DNA from: Candidatus Hydrogenedentes bacterium CG07_land_8_20_14_0_80_42_17
GTDB lineage: Bacteria; UBA8481
Direction: 5' to 3'
DNA length: 9,239 nucleotides
NCBI GenBank assembly: GCA_002780065.1
Contig: PEWQ01000143.1
Span: 1-9,239 of the forward strand
A model generated the notes under the pieces. It saw only the letters and a program-made list of their open reading frames with translations. It was not told the origin of the DNA and ran no database searches. The translations under genes and the position numbers were made by a program. Positions 5,208 through 9,239 of this stretch are shown in pieces. Every line of letters starts with the position of its first letter. Position 1 is the stretch's first letter.

Positions 5208-6026
5208 ATGAATGCTTTCGAATCAATTATACTTGGAATGGTTCAAGGGCTTACTGAGTTTCTGCCGATATCTTCAACCGCGCATTTGAGAATCATTCCG
5301 GCATTAATGTGCTGGAATGATCCAGGCGCCGCATATACCGCTGTCATTCAGCTTGGAACAGTTATTGCTCTTTTGATTTATTTCAGAAGAGACCTGTTAG
5401 TCATTGCAAAAGATATGTGGGACGATTCTGTTTCAGGAAGATGGAACGGCTCAGGCATTAAGTTAGGCGGCGGAATAATAGCAGGAACATTTCCAATCGC
5501 AGTACTTGGTCTTTTGTTCAAAGATGAAATAGAGAATGAATTGCGCGGTCTGAATTACATCGCAATTTCGCTTATACTTTTTGGAATTCTGCTCTGGCTG
5601 TCAGAGCGGAGCAAAAAGCGCGAGCTAATAATAGAGAAGCTTGGATTCTGGCAGATTCAAATTATCGGGCTGGCGCAAGCATGTGCGCTCATACCCGGAG
5701 CTTCAAGGTCGGGAGTCACTCTGACAGCGGCTCTATTCATCGGTATGAATCGAGCGGAAGGCGCGCGATTTTCTTTCCTGCTTGGAATACCCGCAGTCAC
5801 TGCCGCCGGAATATTTGAACTCAAAGATTTTCTTTCAGCCAATTCTCAAATTCCCATTTCGATACTTTTGCTTGGAATAATCTCCGCTACAATCTCAGGA
5901 CTCTTCGCAATAGATATTTTGATTAAGTTTTTGAAGACTAAAACCACAACCATCTTTTCCGTATATCGAATACTTCTCGGAGCCGCAATGTTTATCTATT
6001 TCGGTTCTGCAATCGCAAATATGTGA
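5208..6026 (+). CDS. uppP: Undecaprenyl-diphosphatase UppP (BacA)
   Basis: A 272-residue multi-span membrane protein, equal in length to the E. coli enzyme (273). It removes a phosphate from undecaprenyl pyrophosphate at the cytoplasmic membrane, regenerating the carrier for peptidoglycan and other surface polymers; overproduction gives bacitracin resistance. Motif 1 is QGLTEFLPISSTAHLRI (13-29), fitting the family's (E/Q)xxxE pattern with Q13 and E17, and with H26 matching the conserved His. Motif 2 is PGASRSG (163-169) with R167 as the conserved Arg. Hydrophobic segments occur at about 42-58, 87-103, 115-131, 152-164, 187-203, 216-238 and 250-270. The SSTAHL form (not SSTGHL) is a known subgroup variant. 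The start ATG has a modest AGGA about 11 nt upstream. The 3' end overlaps the convergent methyltransferase gene by 31 bp. Confidence 0.95.
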   Translation: MNAFESIILGMVQGLTEFLPISSTAHLRIIPALMCWNDPGAAYTAVIQLGTVIALLIYFRRDLLVIAKDMWDDSVSGRWNGSGIKLGGGIIAGTFPIAVLGLLFKDEIENELRGLNYIAISLILFGILLWLSERSKKRELIIEKLGFWQIQIIGLAQACALIPGASRSGVTLTAALFIGMNRAEGARFSFLLGIPAVTAAGIFELKDFLSANSQIPISILLLGIISATISGLFAIDILIKFLKTKTTTIFSVYRILLGAAMFIYFGSAIANM

Positions 6027-6769
6027 TCCGCAAAAAAAAGTTTGAATACAGGTGCAAGGTGAACAAATTTGTAAACAGCGCTTGCAGAATCAGGAATGAT
6101 ATGTTCAACCCAAACCTTTGAAAGAAATCCGGTCATTTTCAAATCATGTTTCAGCGAAAAAACACTTTGCTCATTTATATGCATAATCTCGTCATGAGGT
6201 TTTCTAGGGCTTTTAGGTTTTTTTATACCAATGAATGAAAGAATTATTCTGGCAAGAGGATACGAAAAATGAGTATGCCAGCGATTGGGCCAAGTGTGAA
6301 TAATCAAACGGCCGCCGGGCTTTAAGCGCATTTTAATATCAATGTAAAGTTTTTGCAATTGCAAATCAGTCAAATGCTCAACTATATCCGCAAGAATAAC
6401 CGCATCGAATTTTTCATTCGGAAGATTAGAAACATCTCCGAGAATAAATTTAGCTGAAGCGCCGTGATGTGCGGCGCCAAGACGTTCTGCGGACTCGACA
6501 GCAAGCTGATGTGCAGATTCAGAGTAATCAATTCCAACCGCTTCCGCTCCGCGCAAAGCCGCATGAATAACAAGCTCTCCGCAGCCACAGCCGATATCGA
6601 ATATTCTTCTCCCCTTTTCCGGCTGAGCTAATTCTAAAATACGAGAATGAATAGCAGAAAGTTCCTTTCCACCGCTTCTTGAAAATTCATCGGAACCTTG
6701 TCGGCATTTAAGATAATACTCTTTTGTATAAACTTCTTGCGGTACCGGCTTCAAATCTTTTTTATTCAT
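5996..6769 (-). CDS. Class I SAM-dependent methyltransferase, substrate unknown
   Basis: 257 residues from the ATG at 6769. Motif I is FDIGCGCGE (57-65), with the acidic ribose-binding D81 at the end of strand 2, D112 in FILGDVSNLP, the post-motif FDAVILADIVEHL (121-133) and LKPGGRL (149-155): the standard Rossmann-fold small-molecule methyltransferase layout (Methyltransf_11/UbiG-like). Nothing in the remaining 100 residues identifies a substrate; methylation of a quinone, lipid, sugar or small molecule is equally possible. The frame extends upstream to an ATG at 6856, but that would add 29 hydrophobic residues, overlap the start of the divergent PBP gene and put its start codon inside that gene. 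I prefer 6769, although no clear Shine-Dalgarno precedes it. It is convergent with uppP (31-bp overlap) and divergent from the PBP gene, so it is probably its own transcription unit. Confidence 0.85.
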   Translation of the reverse strand: MNKKDLKPVPQEVYTKEYYLKCRQGSDEFSRSGGKELSAIHSRILELAQPEKGRRIFDIGCGCGELVIHAALRGAEAVGIDYSESAHQLAVESAERLGAAHHGASAKFILGDVSNLPNEKFDAVILADIVEHLTDLQLQKLYIDIKMRLKPGGRLIIHTWPNRWHTHFSYPLARIILSFIGIKKPKSPRKPHDEIMHINEQSVFSLKHDLKMTGFLSKVWVEHIIPDSASAVYKFVHLAPVFKLFFADHIFAIAEPK

Positions 6770-6772
6770 AGC

Positions 6773-6800
6773 TGTACATATTATTGTCGCGTAATATAAT
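6773..6800 (+). promoter_or_regulatory. Candidate promoter for the PBP1A-type gene
   Basis: A perfect TATAAT (6795-6800) lies 16 bp after TGTACA (6773-6778), which matches the -35 consensus at four positions. A start near 6807 would leave a leader of about 15 nt. The 52-bp gap between the divergent genes must also hold the methyltransferase promoter, for which I see no clear candidate. Confidence 0.45.
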
Positions 6801-6821
6801 TTAAGTGTAAAATAAATTGTT

Positions 6822-9170
6822 ATGGAAAAAAGAAATATTAAAAGGAATTCAAACAAAAGAGGCGGATGCAGACGGTTTTTGAGAATTATCGAATTCGGTT
6901 TTTACGCATCAGCATTCATCTGTGCATTGGTTTTTTCAGCTCTAGCGCTTCTCTTCTTCATATACAGTAAAGATCTGCCGTCACTTAATTCGCTCGATTT
7001 TTATTCTCCATCATCGGGAAACACCCCTGATTCCAAATGGAGTCAGGCAACCCAGATTCTTGCCAGAGACGGAAGTGTTATAGGCGAGTTTTACGAAGAA
7101 GACAGAGTCATTTTGGAAATAGAAAAGACTCCGGATGTAATGAAGAAAGCAATCATAGCTGTAGAGGATGAGCGTTTCGATAAGAATCATCCTACAGCAT
7201 GGATACGAAGATGCGGTATTGATCCAATCGGAATTATTCGAGCCTCAATTAAAAATTTTATTACTCGTAGAACAGTTCAAGGCGGCTCTACAATAACTCA
7301 ACAGCTTGCGAAAAATCTTTTTCTGACTCGTGAACGAACATTGAAACGCAAAATTCAAGAGATTATTCTCGCATATAAAATTGAAGCTAACTATACGAGG
7401 GATGAAATACTGGAGAGATATCTAAATAAAGTTTTTTTTGGAAATCATGCTTATGGAGTTGCTTCGGCCGCGTCCCGATACTACGGAATTGATCTAAGAA
7501 AATCCGGTTCAACTCTGACTCTAGGGCAGGCGGCAATGCTTGCCGGTCTTGCTAAAGCTCCGACAGCTTATGCTCCGCATAAATATCCTGACAGAGCTAA
7601 AGCTCGACAAAAAATTGTGTTGCAACGCATGGTGGATTGCGGCTACATATCTGAAAGCGATATCGATTCAGCAATCGAAGTATTTAGGAAAGATTTTGAT
7701 CCTAAAAAAGTAAATGTTCCGGAAAATGATTCTGCTACATTCGAATTGAAAGTGACTCAGGCAGGCTACTTTCTTGAATATGTAAGGCAAGAGCTTCTTA
7801 AAATTTACACTGACGATCAGATAAAGCGCGGAGGGCTCATTGTTCACACCACTCTTGACCCCAGAATGCAAACTCTTGCCGAGGCCGCAGTTTCAAGAGG
7901 TCTTCTAGAGTTGACAAAAGAAGTTAAAGCTAACCGAGTTAGTCTTGCTAAAGGGCCTCTTGAATCCGCACTACTTTGTATAAATCACAAAACCGGAGAG
8001 ATACTCGCAATGGTCGGAGGCAGTTCGTGGGGGGAAAATAATCAGTTCAACAGGGCCGTGCAAGCTAAACGGCAAGTGGGATCGGCTTTCAAGCCTTTAG
8101 TTTATTATACAGCTTTATCAGAGACTGCGACATTAGCAACGGTTATTCGAGACGAACCGATAACTATAGATGGATGGACACCACACAATTACGATGCAAG
8201 ATATCACGGGCCGGTTCTTCCACGCACTGCAATAGCTCACTCATATAATGTATCTGCGGTTCAGATGCTTTTGATTGCAGGAATTCAAAATGTTATTAAC
8301 ACTATTGGAAAAGATTTTGGAATAGATAACTCAAAGATGCAACCTTATCCTTCACTTGCTCTTGGAGCATTCGAAGTGTCTCTGCTTGAAATGACGTCGG
8401 CATACTCAGCATGGGCAAATGGAGGCATTAGATACACACCTTATCCTATCGAATTCGTTGAGGACCGGATAGGCACTAGCAAAACACCCTTTATTTCGTC
8501 AAATAACGAAATATCGAAGCCGGAAGTTTATTACCTTATGACGTCGATTCTTCAAAGTGTTGTCAGGAATGGAACTGCGGCTTCAAGTGTCGGACGTGTG
8601 ATAGGAAATATTCCTGCCGCCGGAAAAACCGGAACGACTGACGATTACGCTGACGCGTGGTTCATCGGATACACACCGACTGTGACTTGCGGAGTGTGGG
8701 TAGGCTTTGACGAGAGAAGAACAATGGGAAGAGGAATGACCGGAGGAAGAGCCGCAGGCAGAATATGGGCCAACTTTATTAAGAGCGTATTCAAAGATAC
8801 AAAGCCAGGTTCATTCCCAAATCCTTCCTTGAAAAATATTTCCAGCGTATCAATCTGCGCATTGTCCGGATTGAGGCCTTCTCCGGATTGCATCGATATT
8901 ATAACAGAACTCTTTCTGCCGGGAACTGCTCCAACTGATATTTGTTCCATTCATTCGGATCCTTCCCGACTACAGGAATTTTTGTATGGCGCTTCTGCGG
9001 CATCAGATACCGAAGTTTCGCTCTGGCCTGATCAAGTAAACATTGGCGCTCAGCAAAAGCCGCTCTCCGCTGAACGGCAGGCTCTTATGGAATTGATTGA
9101 TGCTGAGGCCGGCCCGTCTCCTGTGCGGAGAGACAGCCCGAGCATACCGATACAACATAATGCTTTTTGA
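6822..9170 (+). CDS. Class A penicillin-binding protein (PBP1A-type transglycosylase/transpeptidase)
   Basis: 782 residues. A basic N-terminus (1-22) precedes one membrane anchor (about 24-48); the rest is extracytoplasmic. The GT51 glycosyltransferase domain spans about 75-255: motif 1 AVEDERF (113-119, catalytic E115), motif 2 GGSTITQQLAKN (154-165), motif 3 KRKIQEIILAYKIE (175-188, E180), motif 4 EILERYLNKVFFG (195-207) and motif 5 AAMLAGLAKAPTAYAP (237-252). The transpeptidase domain has S421-A-F-K424, S474-Y-N476 and K602-T-G-T605. The C-terminal region carries C679, C690 and C708 in a CALSGLRPSPDC...GTAPTDIC pattern seen in many PBP1A proteins. It polymerises lipid II and crosslinks the peptides. 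Seven or eight extra residues (PTAWIRRC, 124-131) sit between H123 and the usual GIDPIG. No Shine-Dalgarno precedes the ATG, but no better in-frame start exists before the membrane anchor. Probable symbols would be mrcA or pbpA; I leave it open. Confidence 0.94.
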   Translation: MEKRNIKRNSNKRGGCRRFLRIIEFGFYASAFICALVFSALALLFFIYSKDLPSLNSLDFYSPSSGNTPDSKWSQATQILARDGSVIGEFYEEDRVILEIEKTPDVMKKAIIAVEDERFDKNHPTAWIRRCGIDPIGIIRASIKNFITRRTVQGGSTITQQLAKNLFLTRERTLKRKIQEIILAYKIEANYTRDEILERYLNKVFFGNHAYGVASAASRYYGIDLRKSGSTLTLGQAAMLAGLAKAPTAYAPHKYPDRAKARQKIVLQRMVDCGYISESDIDSAIEVFRKDFDPKKVNVPENDSATFELKVTQAGYFLEYVRQELLKIYTDDQIKRGGLIVHTTLDPRMQTLAEAAVSRGLLELTKEVKANRVSLAKGPLESALLCINHKTGEILAMVGGSSWGENNQFNRAVQAKRQVGSAFKPLVYYTALSETATLATVIRDEPITIDGWTPHNYDARYHGPVLPRTAIAHSYNVSAVQMLLIAGIQNVINTIGKDFGIDNSKMQPYPSLALGAFEVSLLEMTSAYSAWANGGIRYTPYPIEFVEDRIGTSKTPFISSNNEISKPEVYYLMTSILQSVVRNGTAASSVGRVIGNIPAAGKTGTTDDYADAWFIGYTPTVTCGVWVGFDERRTMGRGMTGGRAAGRIWANFIKSVFKDTKPGSFPNPSLKNISSVSICALSGLRPSPDCIDIITELFLPGTAPTDICSIHSDPSRLQEFLYGASAASDTEVSLWPDQVNIGAQQKPLSAERQALMELIDAEAGPSPVRRDSPSIPIQHNAF

Positions 9171-9239
9171 AAATAATTTTTATCCGGAATCATGTAAGTC
9201 GATATTGAAAACTGGATTTTCCCGAAAAAATAAAACTTT
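9171..9239. other. Window end with no identifiable feature
   Basis: The 69 bases after the PBP stop are AT-rich. The only stem seen is GAAAA/TTTTC around CTGGA, too weak to call a terminator. No gene start is visible. Confidence 0.4.

Noticed and set aside
5244-5255. Q13 in UppP in place of the first Glu as a sign of lost activity
   Set aside because: The family consensus is (E/Q)xxxE, so Gln here is a normal variant.
8645-8950. 101-codon minus-strand open frame inside the PBP gene
   Set aside because: Antisense to conserved transpeptidase and C-terminal sequence; no recognisable motif.

Overview
The window is a bacterial chromosome segment. It carries a conserved housekeeping block (rpsO, pnp, uppP, a methyltransferase gene and a class A penicillin-binding protein gene) and, on the left, an accessory module on the opposite strand (radC followed by the type I restriction-modification gene hsdM). 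The rpsO-pnp order is widespread in bacteria. UppP and a class A PBP with a GT51 domain point to a peptidoglycan-making bacterium with a normal lipid carrier cycle. I cannot place the organism in a phylum: the proteins are clear family members but diverge from the familiar model species, which suits an uncultured or poorly sampled lineage.

Layout. (1) Positions 1-1556, minus strand: radC then hsdM, with hsdM running off the left edge. They are 10 bp apart and the hsdM ribosome binding site overlaps the radC stop codon. (2) Positions 1612-2066: a dead, internally deleted IS3-family element. It has 25-bp imperfect terminal inverted repeats, an out-of-frame junction between an N-terminal and a C-terminal piece of OrfB transposase, a 12-bp tandem duplication and a perfect 14-bp hairpin. 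It sits exactly between the accessory module and the core genes. (3) Positions 2067-5137, plus strand: rpsO and pnp, separated by 248 bp that fold into a large nested RNA structure, a second hairpin and the pnp ribosome binding site. (4) Positions 5142-6026: an intergenic palindrome, then uppP. (5) Positions 5996-6769, minus strand: a class I SAM-dependent methyltransferase gene whose 3' end overlaps the end of uppP. (6) Positions 6822-9170, plus strand: a PBP1A-type bifunctional transglycosylase/transpeptidase, divergent from the methyltransferase gene.

How the genes fit together. S15 and PNPase link ribosome assembly and RNA turnover, and both are autoregulated in well-studied bacteria. UppP regenerates undecaprenyl phosphate, the carrier for the lipid II that the PBP1A-type enzyme polymerises and crosslinks, so the right half has a cell-wall theme. 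The left module is genome defence and DNA processing, probably acquired horizontally.

The most interesting signal is the rpsO-pnp intergenic RNA. It forms two long nested stems (15-16 bp each) plus an inner stem. The 3' arm of the outer stem contains CCTCC, which could alternatively pair with the pnp Shine-Dalgarno GGAGG. That suggests a candidate switch for PNPase autocontrol. Other points of note are a short insertion right after the catalytic GT51 motif of the PBP and an Arg/Gly/Asp-rich tail on PNPase. I see no CRISPR array, tRNA, rRNA or clear multi-gene novel system.
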